From a virus: DNA of 21,292 nucleotides. The stretch is taken from positions 1-21,292 of the IMG/VR virus record IMGVR_UViG_3300037502_000806; one strand, 5' to 3'. The notes under the pieces were generated by a model. It worked only from the letters and a program-made list of their open reading frames with translations. It was not told where the DNA came from and did not search any database. Of this stretch, positions 1 to 7,799 are shown piece by piece (position 1 is the stretch's first letter; the number at the start of each line of letters is the position of its first letter). The position numbers and the translations under genes are program-made.

Positions 1-2130
1 TGGCTAAAGACACATGGCACAAGCGCCACTCCAGTCGTGACGGCAAACGCGGGCGCTGCTCCGAACGGAACGAGCACTGCAGACCGAGTTGACTTTGGTG
101 CAATTGACGCTGCTGGCGATTACTCTGTTATGTACCAAACATTCTCAGCCGCCGATGTGAGTTATGGCGCGGGCATTTGGGTAAAGGCACTCGCCGCTGG
201 TGATGTTGGGAAAAAGCTGTGGCTTTATCTGTTTGATACAGCCAATCGTGGTCAGGTCACTATCACACTGACGGCAGATTGGCAGTACATTACCACGTCT
301 GCAACGCTCACGTCTGGAACACGAAGCTTCTATCTTTCCACGCTGGGGTCTGACTTTGGCGGATCAAATCAAGCCGCCGTCTCCGCTCTCGTCTGGGGCG
401 CTCACCTCTATCGCTCCGACCTCGGCGGCATGCAGGCGAATGCCTCTGCCTACCCGATGTACAACCCGAGCACGCCCCGGAACCTGTTGGGCTGGAGCGA
501 GGCGTTCGATAATGCGGCGTGGAATAAAAGCAACGTACTTGCGTTTGGTTCAGGCTCAGTAGCAAACGCAATTGCTGCACCCAATGGTTCTTTGTCTGCT
601 GATCTTTTAATTCCAAACACAACGAGCGGTACGCATTCTGTCTCAATTACTGGATCTACGCTGTCGACGTTCTACGCAAGCGTCTACGCAAGGGCTGGTG
701 GCTATTCCAAGATTGCTATTCGTGAAAGTAGTGTGACTGGGGCTGCTGCTGCATTCAATCTTTCCACAGGAACAGTAATTGATAGCTATAACGCTGGCGT
801 AATCACTGTTTCGGAAGCCGCGATTACACCAGTCGGGGATGGTTGGTATCGCATCTCTTGTAAGATGACATCTACATCTGCGAGTTCCTTTAATATTTCA
901 ATCGTGTTTGTTGACCCGGCGTACACATCTGGTTCCCCATTTAGTTCTTGGACGCCGGATGGCACCTCTGGCATCTACCTCTGGGGCGCGCAGCTCTCCG
1001 ACAGCGCGTCTCTCGACCCCTATGTAGGCTCCTACGGTGCCGCTCCGTCTGCGGCTGCCGCGCATGGGCCGAGGCTGGACTATGATCCGGTGACGCTGGC
1101 GGCGAGGGGGCTTCTCGTTGAAGAAAGCGCGACCAATCTTCTGACCAGAACAGAAGAGTTCGACAATGCCGGGGCATGGACGCCCAGAACATCGTCTATT
1201 TCTAGCAACGCAGTTTCATCGCCAACCGGGACATTGACTGCTGATACCGTGCTGGCTACTGCCGGGTCCGGTTTTCACTATGTAAACAGGACTAACCCGC
1301 TTACGTTGACTGGTGCTCATACATTTTCGGTTTACGTCAGGAAGGGCACAAGCACTTGGATATTTGTAACCGTAAACGACAGCGGTCTGAACTACTTCAA
1401 TCTTGATACGGGTGAGTTTGGAACTGTTGCAGACACATGCACTCGGCAAGCTGTAGGCAACGGTTGGTATCGCCTTACAGTAACGCGAACACTTTCGGCT
1501 GCTCTGGCAAACTGCGGCGTTGGTGTTGCCAATGCAAATGGTGGCGGTAGCTTTAATGCTGTGGGCACGGAAAGTGTTTATGTCTGGGGCGCGCAGCTTG
1601 AGGCCAAGTCGTTTGCTACATCGTACCTACCAAATGTGGATACAGGTGCTGGCGTCACCCGCAACGCCGATGTTGCGAGCGTGGCAACCAGTCAGTTTCC
1701 GTACTCGGCAAGCGAGGGGACGTTGGTGGCTGCGTTCGATTTCCTTGGTGGGTCCGCAGCAAACTCAAACGCGCAATCGGCTGTTTCATTGTGGCAGTCA
1801 TCTGGAAACCAGATCACGCTCTATAACGGCGACGGCGTAGTAGCGGCCTATTGCGCTGTCAGCAGCGCAACGCAAGCCTACATGGCCAGAAGTGCAGTCG
1901 CAGCCAACACCGTGACAAAGGCGGCTTTTGCTTTTAAGGCAAACGACTTTGCTGCCTCTCAAGATGGCGGCGCTGTAGCAACCGACACAACCGGAAGCCT
2001 TCCGTCACCGACGACGCTTGCCATTGGCAACTCTGGTTCACCGTCAGCTTATATTAGCGGCCACATTCGTCAGATCACTTACATCCCCCGCCGCCTGACC
2101 AACGCTGAACTCCAAGCGAGGACCGTCTGA
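1..2130 (+). CDS. Modular phage fibre/spike protein, 5' end missing
   Basis: The frame is open from the first base, so this is the C-terminal 709 residues of a longer protein; the in-frame GTG at 37 is probably not the true start. The sequence shows repeated modules: 'NLL..(S/T)E.FDNA' openings at about residues 161 and 379, a 'GDGWYR/GNGWYR' core, and a closing '(L/V)WGA(Q/H)L' at about residues 131, 327 and 528, giving a period near 200 residues. A different, LamG/concanavalin-like beta region ('GTLVAAFDF') fills the C-terminus. Such modules are common in phage fibres and head spikes and probably bind cell-surface glycans. The stop overlaps the next ATG by one base. Its place directly before the scaffold and coat genes suggests a head- or portal-proximal spike, although a tail fibre is equally possible. 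The family is well supported; the exact location on the virion is inference. Confidence 0.85.
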   Translation, partial: WLKTHGTSATPVVTANAGAAPNGTSTADRVDFGAIDAAGDYSVMYQTFSAADVSYGAGIWVKALAAGDVGKKLWLYLFDTANRGQVTITLTADWQYITTSATLTSGTRSFYLSTLGSDFGGSNQAAVSALVWGAHLYRSDLGGMQANASAYPMYNPSTPRNLLGWSEAFDNAAWNKSNVLAFGSGSVANAIAAPNGSLSADLLIPNTTSGTHSVSITGSTLSTFYASVYARAGGYSKIAIRESSVTGAAAAFNLSTGTVIDSYNAGVITVSEAAITPVGDGWYRISCKMTSTSASSFNISIVFVDPAYTSGSPFSSWTPDGTSGIYLWGAQLSDSASLDPYVGSYGAAPSAAAAHGPRLDYDPVTLAARGLLVEESATNLLTRTEEFDNAGAWTPRTSSISSNAVSSPTGTLTADTVLATAGSGFHYVNRTNPLTLTGAHTFSVYVRKGTSTWIFVTVNDSGLNYFNLDTGEFGTVADTCTRQAVGNGWYRLTVTRTLSAALANCGVGVANANGGGSFNAVGTESVYVWGAQLEAKSFATSYLPNVDTGAGVTRNADVASVATSQFPYSASEGTLVAAFDFLGGSAANSNAQSAVSLWQSSGNQITLYNGDGVVAAYCAVSSATQAYMARSAVAANTVTKAAFAFKANDFAASQDGGAVATDTTGSLPSPTTLAIGNSGSPSAYISGHIRQITYIPRRLTNAELQARTV

Positions 2131-2528
2131 TGAGTAACGACCTCATGTACCGCGCCGACACGAAAGCCGCATGGGACGCCTACGCCTCCGACATGGGCTT
2201 AACCGCGACTGATGGCGAAAACACATACCCGCTTGGCTGCTACATCGACGAGATCGGCCCCATCGTTGTGACCCCTGCGGTGATCGGCGAGGACGGCGAG
2301 ATCGTCACGCCAGCGGTGATGGATGATCGGCACCATGTGAACGTGCGTGTCACTCAGGTGTCCGGCCCGCTTCCCGACCCCGTGCCCGAGGGGTACGTCC
2401 AGCAAGGTCACGACCTCGCCGTGCTGGCTCAAGGCGGCGAAGGCGTCGAGTGGGTGGACCCCTCTTCCGTAGACAACCCCCGGCGCATCTGGGCGGGGGG
2501 GATGAGCTACTATACTCCTGTAACATAA
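2130..2528 (+). CDS. Small phage protein following the fibre gene
   Basis: 132 residues, starting at an ATG that shares one base with the fibre stop codon (TGATG), which indicates translational coupling. I do not recognise the family with certainty. The N-terminus looks helical ('YRADTKAAWDAYASDMGL'). The middle holds a duplicated 'VVTPAVIGEDGE / IVTPAVMDD' stretch, and the C-terminus ends 'GGMSYYTPVT'. There is no signal peptide or membrane segment. Linkage to the fibre suggests a fibre accessory, chaperone or tip subunit, but this rests on position only. The stop codon lies in the loop of a perfect 7-bp inverted repeat. Confidence 0.8.
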   Translation: MSNDLMYRADTKAAWDAYASDMGLTATDGENTYPLGCYIDEIGPIVVTPAVIGEDGEIVTPAVMDDRHHVNVRVTQVSGPLPDPVPEGYVQQGHDLAVLAQGGEGVEWVDPSSVDNPRRIWAGGMSYYTPVT

Positions 2529-2538
2529 TCTGTTACAG
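2518..2538 (+). promoter_or_regulatory. Perfect inverted repeat over the stop codon
   Basis: CTGTAAC (2518-2524) and GTTACAG (2532-2538) are exact reverse complements with a 7-base spacer that contains the TAA stop of the upstream gene. No run of T follows, so it is a poor intrinsic terminator. It could be an RNA hairpin at the boundary between the fibre and capsid blocks or a protein-binding operator. Function unknown. Confidence 0.45.
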
Positions 2539-2585
2539 TTTGACCGTACTGGCCCGGTAGACCAGGATGCCGAAAGGTGACGTGA

Positions 2586-3359
2586 ATGATTGAGAACGAA
2601 CTAGCGGGTGCGCCCGCGCCGGAACCGGAGGCCACGGCCGCTTCCGCGCCCGAAACTGACAATTCTTCGCCGGAACCGAAGCCTGCGGAGGCGCCCAAAA
2701 CCTTCACGCAAGAAGAGTTGGATGCCATCGTAAGCAAGCGTCTCGCAAGAGAGCAACGGAAATGGGAACGCGAGCAGAAGTCCAAGGCTCCGCCGCCTCC
2801 GCCAATCCCGGCGGAACCGCTGAAGCCGGACGACTTCACCAACGCCCAGGCGTATGCCGACGCGATGGCCGAACGCAAGGCGCAGGAACTCCTCGCCCAG
2901 CGGGAAGCCGAAGCCGAACGGGCCGCAATGCTCGATGCGTATCAGGACCGTGAGGAAGAAGCCCGGACCAAGTACGACGACTTTGAACAGGTCGCCTACA
3001 ATCCAAAGCTTCCCGTCACGGAAACGATGGCGCAGACCATTCAGGCATCCGAGATCGGTCCCGACGTCATTTACTGGCTAGGGTCCAACCCCAAGGAAGC
3101 CGAACGGATTGCGCGTCTCAACCCGCTCTTGCAGGCACGGGAAATCGGAAAGATTGAGGCTCGTCTGAGCAGCAATCCTCCGGCCAAAAAGACCTCAACC
3201 GCCCCGGCGCCTATTGCTCCGGTGACGGCCCGCACCTCCGGTGCGCCTGCATACGACACCACCGACCCGCGTTCTGTGAAGAGCATGTCAACGTCGGAGT
3301 GGATCGAGCAGGAAAGGCTGCGCCAGATCAAGAAGTACGAGGCACAACGTCGACGCTAA
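2586..3359 (+). CDS. Capsid assembly scaffolding protein
   Basis: 257 residues, ATG preceded by an AAAGGTGA ribosome binding site at about 2573. The composition is typical of phage scaffolds: a Pro/Glu/Ala-rich disordered N-terminus (residues 1-38), a long charged helical stretch starting 'FTQEELDAIVSKRLAREQ', a further helical centre rich in Glu and Ala, and a short basic C-terminal helix ('QERLRQIKKYEAQRRR'). In P22 the basic C-terminal helix-turn-helix binds the coat protein, and the C-terminus here suits that role. It lies immediately upstream of the P22-type coat gene, the standard order. It would direct procapsid assembly and then leave the shell. No protease motif is seen. The role comes from composition and position rather than from a specific signature. 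Confidence 0.88.
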   Translation: MIENELAGAPAPEPEATAASAPETDNSSPEPKPAEAPKTFTQEELDAIVSKRLAREQRKWEREQKSKAPPPPPIPAEPLKPDDFTNAQAYADAMAERKAQELLAQREAEAERAAMLDAYQDREEEARTKYDDFEQVAYNPKLPVTETMAQTIQASEIGPDVIYWLGSNPKEAERIARLNPLLQAREIGKIEARLSSNPPAKKTSTAPAPIAPVTARTSGAPAYDTTDPRSVKSMSTSEWIEQERLRQIKKYEAQRRR

Positions 3360-3382
3360 CCATAGAAAGGACCATTTAGGTC

Positions 3383-4848
3383 ATGTCTAACTCACTTCTT
3401 ACAATTGACATGATCACCCGGAAGGCTCTGGAGATTAACTAATTCGGTCTCCCTTGGGGGTAACCCCTCGAAAAATAACTGTGTGAATTCGGTGGACATC
3501 ACATAACTGTGACAACACCGAGCCAAGCCCGAAAGGGAAGGCGTAACGACTATCCCGAAAGGGAGTAGGGTCAAGCGGCCCGAAGCGCACAGCCCCTCTA
3601 CGGAGGGTGAAGAGATAGTCTGCTCTGCATGGTGACATGCAGCAGTTCCGAAAGGAACGGATTGGGTTTAGCGAACCTGATTGAACATCTGGCCTTGAGA
3701 ACAACCTGGTGATCACCCGCAACGTCAACCGCCAGTACGACGACAGCTTCGCCGTCGAAGGCGCCAAGATCGGCTCCACCCTCCGCATCCGTCTGCCCGA
3801 CCGTGCGCTGGTGACCGACGGTGCTGCCCTTCAGGTGCAGGACGACAACGAGCAGTTCACGACCCTCACCGTTGCTTCGCAGAAGCACATCGGTGTGAAC
3901 TTCACGTCTGCCGAACTCACCATGCAGCTCGACGACTTCGCTGATCGTGTGCTCAAGCCGCGTATCTCGCAGCTTGCGTCTTCCATCGACGCTGACGTCG
4001 CCAACGCCTACAAGTCGATCTTTTCGTCTGTTGGCACCCCCGGCACGACCCCGTCCACTTCGCTTGTCCTTCTTCAGGCCCAGCAGAAGCTGAACGAGTA
4101 CGCTGCCATGATGCCGAACCGCTATGCGACCGTGAACCCGGCCGCCAACGCGGGTCTGGTCGAGGGCATGAAGGGCCTCTTCAACCCGGTCGACACCATC
4201 TCCCGTCAGTTCAAGAATGGCATGATGGGCGAAGGCGTGCTGGGCTACGAAGAAATCAACATGTCGCAGTCCATCAAGCAGCACACTTGCGGTACTCGCG
4301 CCGCCACGGGTGCTACGGTGAACGGCAACGCCTCGGAAGGCGCCACGACCATCACCCTTGCTTCGGCCGGCAACGCGCTGACCTTTGCAGTGGGCGATGT
4401 GTTTACGGTGGCCGATTGCTTCTCGGTCAACCCGCAGACCCGCGAAAGCACTGGTTCGCTTCAGCAGTTCGTCGTGACCGAGGCCAACACCTCGACCGCT
4501 GGCGGCGCTGTGACGCTCAAGGTGTCTCCGGCTCTGTACTCGCCGTCTAACGCTCTGGCAACCGTCAGCACCCTGACCATCACTGGTAAGGCTGTTACGT
4601 TTGTTGGCGCTGCTTCGACGCAGTACCCCCAGAACCTGATCTACCACAAGGATGCCATCTCGTTTGCCACGGCGGACCTGCTGCTTCCGAACGGTGTCGA
4701 TATGGCCTCCCGCCAGGTCCATAACGGTATCTCGATGCGTGTCGTGCGTCAGTACGACATTAACAACGACCGCCTCCCGTGCCGTATTGACGTACTGTAC
4801 GGATATTCGGTCATTCGTCCGCAGATGGCCGCGCGTCTCTGGGGCTAA
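3383..4848 (+). CDS. P22-type major coat protein, interrupted by a group I intron
   Basis: The gene is split: exon 1 is 3383-3435, exon 2 is 3693-4848, and the joined product is 402 residues. Exon 1 starts at an ATG behind an AAAGGA motif and encodes a typical coat N-terminus (MSNSLLTIDMITRKALEI). Read straight through, it hits TAA at 3440. Exon 2, in another frame, continues 'LENNLVITRNVNRQYDDSF', the conserved next segment of this family, and then 'EGAKIGSTLRIRLP'. It ends in a P22-coat-like '(R)IDVLYGYSVIRPQMAARLWG'. Joining U3435 to C3693 rebuilds an Ile codon and an uninterrupted frame. A naive gene call starts at GTG 3709, which has no good ribosome binding site and would remove the conserved N-arm. 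The protein forms the icosahedral shell (HK97 fold). P22 coat is 430 residues, so the length fits. Confidence 0.9.
3436..3692 (+). ncRNA. Self-splicing group I intron (IA-like), no ORF
   Basis: 257 bases between the coat exons. Pairings read directly: P1, exon GGAGAU (3430-3435) with GUCUCC (3447-3452), including the diagnostic U3435-G3447 wobble; P2, 3456-3459 with 3464-3467, GUAA loop; P3, 3479-3485 with 3586-3592; P4, 3489-3494 with 3516-3521; P5, 3499-3503 with 3508-3512; P6, 3522-3524 with 3540-3542, extended by 3528-3530 with 3535-3537, GAAA loop; P7, GACUA 3548-3552 with UAGUC 3616-3620; P7.1, 3553-3556 with 3561-3564; P7.2, 3568-3572 with 3577-3581; P8, 3594-3598 with 3603-3607, UACG loop; P9, 3625-3631 with 3636-3642, GUGA loop; a P9 extension, 3645-3649 with 3654-3658, GAAA loop. 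The last intron base is G3692. P7.1/P7.2 between P7 and P3' are typical of subgroup IA. No convincing P10 is seen. No homing endonuclease fits inside. Confidence 0.93.
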
Positions 4849-4873
4849 CAGGTAAAGATAGGAGAACACGCAC

Positions 4874-5290
4874 ATGGCACTTCCCAATGGCGCTGGTGGC
4901 TACCAGGTCGGTGACGGCAATCTGAATGACCCGCTCATTGACGCTCTGCCCGAACCCGTATCTATTGCGTCTGCGGCGACGCTCACCCCGGCTCAGGTTC
5001 TGAACGGGCTGATCCTCGCAAACAGCGGCGTTACTTCCGGGTCTGTGACCTACACGCTGCCGACGGTTGCCGATCTTGAAGCTGTTTTGGTCAACTCGGA
5101 CAAGGTGGGCACGTCGTTTACCTTCCGCGTGGTCAATCTCGGCACGTCTTCCGGCACGGCGATTATCGCTGCGGGTACGGGCTGGACGATCACGGGTTCG
5201 CTCACCATGACGATCCCCGTGACGACCGGTGCAATGATGATTGCCCGCAAGACCGGCGCGGGCACTTGGACGCTGTACCGCGTCGCCTAA
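4874..5290 (+). CDS. Small beta-rich putative capsid decoration protein
   Basis: 138 residues, starting at an ATG behind an AGGAGA ribosome binding site (GATAGGAGAACACGCACATG). The N-terminus 'MALPNGAGGYQVGDGN' is followed by alternating short beta-strand-like segments rich in Thr, Val and Gly, without membrane segments or cysteines. Proteins of this kind often follow P22-type coat genes in phage genomes. The position directly behind the coat and ahead of a strong terminator suggests a high-copy capsid protein such as a decoration or cementing protein. The role is inferred from size, composition and position; a fibre component is the alternative. Confidence 0.82.
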   Translation: MALPNGAGGYQVGDGNLNDPLIDALPEPVSIASAATLTPAQVLNGLILANSGVTSGSVTYTLPTVADLEAVLVNSDKVGTSFTFRVVNLGTSSGTAIIAAGTGWTITGSLTMTIPVTTGAMMIARKTGAGTWTLYRVA

Positions 5291-5299
5291 ACATAACGG

Positions 5300-5327
5300 C
5301 GGGCGGCTCCGGCCGCCCGTTTCTTCT
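5300..5327 (+). terminator. Intrinsic terminator after the capsid block
   Basis: An 8-bp GC-only stem, CGGGCGGC (5300-5307) and GCCGCCCG (5312-5319), closes a TCCG loop and is followed by TTTCTTCT. This is a strong Rho-independent terminator in the short gap between the putative decoration gene and the next ribosome binding site (GGAGGG at 5328-5333). It probably lowers transcription of the connector and tail genes relative to coat and decoration. Confidence 0.85.
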
Positions 5328-5336
5328 GGAGGGAAC

Positions 5337-5525
5337 ATGATCTATCTTTTTCACCCCAAGCACGGCGTCAAGATTGCTAGCATGGAAATGGAAGCGCAGC
5401 ATGACGAGATGCACGGCTGGATGCGGTTTGATCCTGACGAACCGTTGATTGAAGAGCCAGAACCCGTTAATATGGTTGCCGAACCCCGGCGTCGGGGCCG
5501 CCCGCGCCTAACGACGAGCGAATGA
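5337..5525 (+). CDS. 62-residue acidic/basic protein with AT-hook-like tail
   Basis: ATG at 5337 sits four bases after a near-perfect ribosome binding site (CTGGAGGG), which decides this start over an in-frame upstream one. The 62-residue product has an N-terminal 'MIYLFHPKHGVKIA', a Met- and acid-rich middle (MEMEAQHDEMHGW, then DEPLIEEPEPV), and a C-terminus 'EPRRRGRPRLTTSE'. The RRRGRPR core resembles an AT-hook minor-groove DNA-binding motif. It lies between the capsid block and the head-tail connector genes, and its stop is one base before the next ATG. Function unknown; contact with packaged DNA or a short structural role are guesses from motif and place. Confidence 0.75.
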   Translation: MIYLFHPKHGVKIASMEMEAQHDEMHGWMRFDPDEPLIEEPEPVNMVAEPRRRGRPRLTTSE

Positions 5526-5526
5526 C

Positions 5527-6237
5527 ATGACAACGGCTGGCGATCTGATTAACGGCTCTTTGCGTCTTTTGGGCGTTTTGGCGGAAGGCGAAACTCCGTC
5601 ATCGGAGACGTCTCAAGACGCGCTGTTTGCCATGAACCAGATGATCCAGTCGTGGAACACCGAACGCCTTGCGGTCTTCTCGACACAGGACCAAGTTGTT
5701 ACGTGGCCGCCCAGCACGCGCTCTCGCACGTTTGGCCCGACAGGCGATATTGTTGCCAATCGCCCTATTGCTATTGACGACAGCACTTACTTCCGTGACC
5801 CAGCTACCGGCATCTCCTACGGCCTGAAGCTGATCAACCAGCAGCAGTATAACGGTATTGCAGTCAAGACGGTTACGTCAACATACCCGCAGGTGCTGTG
5901 GGTCAACATGACCTACCCGGACATTGAGATGTACGTCTATCCGGTGCCGACGAAGGTGCTGGAGTTCCACATCGTGTCAGTAGACGAGCTAACCCAGCCC
6001 GCCAATCTGGCAACCGATCTGGCCTTCCCGCCGGGCTATCTCCGCTGTTTCCGGTACAATCTGGCCTGCGAACTGGCCCCCGAGTTTGGCGTCGAGCCGT
6101 CGCGGCAGGTGCAGCGCATCGCCATGACGTCCAAGCGCAACCTGAAGCGCATCAACAACCCGGACGACATCATGGCGCTGCCCTACAGCATCGTCGGAAC
6201 GCGGCAGCGCTACTCCATCTACGCAGGTAATTATTGA
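5527..6237 (+). CDS. Head-tail connector, P22 gp4-like tail accessory factor
   Basis: 236 residues. The N-terminus 'MTTAGDLINGSLRLLGVLAEGETPS' followed by 'FAMNQMIQSWNTERL' is the characteristic helical start of P22 gp4-like proteins, which in P22 bind below the portal ring and begin closing the DNA-filled head. P22 gp4 is 166 residues, so this version is longer, with a middle beta-rich part ('PQVLWVNMTYPDIEMYVYPVP') as in many relatives. The start ATG is one base after the upstream stop, and the stop overlaps the next ATG by one base, so translation with the gp10-like gene is coupled. The family call is strong from sequence pattern and synteny. Confidence 0.87.
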   Translation: MTTAGDLINGSLRLLGVLAEGETPSSETSQDALFAMNQMIQSWNTERLAVFSTQDQVVTWPPSTRSRTFGPTGDIVANRPIAIDDSTYFRDPATGISYGLKLINQQQYNGIAVKTVTSTYPQVLWVNMTYPDIEMYVYPVPTKVLEFHIVSVDELTQPANLATDLAFPPGYLRCFRYNLACELAPEFGVEPSRQVQRIAMTSKRNLKRINNPDDIMALPYSIVGTRQRYSIYAGNY

Positions 6238-7799
6238 TGCAGACGCCGATCCTCGGATCGTCCTACGTCGCCCGCAGCGTTAACGTTGCGGCCAATCGGT
6301 GTATCAATCTTTACCCTGAAGTGGTGCCAGAAGGCGGCAAGCAGGCGGCCTTTCTGAGCCGCGCGCCTGGGCTGCGGCGTCTGGCTACGGTCGGTCCCGG
6401 CCCTATTCGCGGTCTATGGGCACCGCAGATCACGGGATCAGATGGCTACGTCGTATCGGGGACCGGGCTATATAAGATCGACCGATCATACAACACCACT
6501 TTTATAGGCACGATCAACGGTACGGGACCAGTGTCGATTGCCGACAACGGCACGCAAATCTTCATTGCGGCGAACCCTGACGGGTACATCTATAACATGA
6601 GTACGGGCGCGTTCGCGCCGATTGGTGACCCAGATTTCCCCGGCGCATCTACGGTTGGCTATTTGGATGGTTATTTCGTCTTCAACCAGCCCAATAGCCA
6701 GAAGGTATGGGTAACGAGCCTGCTTGACGGCACCAGTGTGGACCCGCTGGACTTTGCCAGCGCCGAAGGCGCGCCGGACCAGTTGATCTCGGTAAACGTC
6801 GATCACCGCGAAGCGTGGCTGTTTGGCACCAGCACGATTGAGGTATGGTACAACGCCGGAACGGCCGACTTTCCGTTGCAGCGCATCCAAGGTGCTTTTA
6901 ACGAACTGGGTTGCGCCGCGGTGTATTCTGTCGCCAAGCTGGACAACACGCTGTTCTGGCTGGGCGCTGACGCCCGTGGCAACGGCGTCGTCTACCGGGC
7001 CAATGGTTACCGGGGCGAACGCGTGTCAACCCATGCCATTGAGTTCGCCATCCAAAGCTACAGCACGATTTCTGACGCAATTGCCTACACGTACCAACAG
7101 GAAGGCCACAAGTTCTATGTGCTGACCTTCCCGTCCGCCAACGCCACTTGGGTGTACGACACTATTACAGGCGCCTGGCATGAGCGTGCCAGCCTGCGCA
7201 ACGGTGAGTTTGCGCGTCATCGTTCCAACTGCCAGATGAACTTCAACAATGAAGTCGTGGTGGGCGATTTTGAGAACGGCAACATCTACGCGTTCGATTT
7301 GGACGTCTACAGCGACGATACCGCGCCGCAGAAATGGCTGCGCTCTTGGCGTGCGCTGCCGACCGGCGAGAACACACTGCGCCGTACAGCACAGCACACA
7401 CTGCAATTGGACTGCGAAACCGGCTTTGGCTACGTAGACGCAGCGTTGGCTGCGCAACCGTCCTATATCGGCCCTGCCGCAGAACTGCTGGATCAGTCGG
7501 CAGGCACAGCCATCGACTTTCTTAACGACGGATACGCAATCGCGGACGCAGACACGCCGCCCTACACGATACCCACGCCGCAGGTCATGCTGCGGTGGTC
7601 CGACGACGGCGGCCACACCTGGTCGCGCGAACATTGGGCTTCGCTGGGGGCGCAGGGTCAATACGGCAAGCGTGTGTTCTGGCGTCGGCTGGGCATGACG
7701 CAGAAACTGCGTGACCGCGTATATGAGGTATCCGGTACGGACCCGACAAAAATCATCATTCTTGGCGCGGAGTTGATCTTGAATGGCACTGCTGCCTAG
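6237..7799 (+). CDS. P22 gp10-like packaged-DNA stabilisation protein (tail hub)
   Basis: 520 residues from ATG 6237, which overlaps the preceding TGA (TGATG); a TTG at 6234 adds one residue and is less likely. The N-terminus 'LGSSYVARSVNVAANRCINLYPE' and the repeating short blade-like motifs ('GLWAPQITGSDGYVVSGTGLY', 'WVYDTITGAWHERAS') match the Phage_stabilise family of P22 gp10 (472 residues). In P22 this beta-propeller-containing protein follows gp4 on the portal and plugs the head, forming the tail hub to which spike and needle attach. It sits right after the gp4-like gene as in P22. The last 17 bases overlap the next gene. Confidence 0.88.
   Translation: MQTPILGSSYVARSVNVAANRCINLYPEVVPEGGKQAAFLSRAPGLRRLATVGPGPIRGLWAPQITGSDGYVVSGTGLYKIDRSYNTTFIGTINGTGPVSIADNGTQIFIAANPDGYIYNMSTGAFAPIGDPDFPGASTVGYLDGYFVFNQPNSQKVWVTSLLDGTSVDPLDFASAEGAPDQLISVNVDHREAWLFGTSTIEVWYNAGTADFPLQRIQGAFNELGCAAVYSVAKLDNTLFWLGADARGNGVVYRANGYRGERVSTHAIEFAIQSYSTISDAIAYTYQQEGHKFYVLTFPSANATWVYDTITGAWHERASLRNGEFARHRSNCQMNFNNEVVVGDFENGNIYAFDLDVYSDDTAPQKWLRSWRALPTGENTLRRTAQHTLQLDCETGFGYVDAALAAQPSYIGPAAELLDQSAGTAIDFLNDGYAIADADTPPYTIPTPQVMLRWSDDGGHTWSREHWASLGAQGQYGKRVFWRRLGMTQKLRDRVYEVSGTDPTKIIILGAELILNGTAA

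Noticed and set aside
3683-3684. Alternative 3' splice site after G3683
   Set aside because: It is frame-compatible and follows a G, but it would insert ITSG before LENN and break the expected continuous coat N-terminus; G3692 gives the family-like EILENN.
3443-3692. Homing endonuclease inside the intron
   Set aside because: The space is only 257 bases, mostly occupied by core helices, and has no open frame of useful length.
3383-3720. Programmed frameshift or sequencing error instead of an intron in the coat gene
   Set aside because: The insertion is 257 bases with many stops and folds into a full group I core with a correct P1 at the exon edge; a frameshift cannot join exons that far apart.
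3598-4887. Long minus-strand open frame of 429 codons opposite the coat gene
   Set aside because: It mirrors the codon bias of the coat exon on the other strand, its translation is Arg/His/Val/Gly-rich with no family resemblance, and it crosses the intron boundary.
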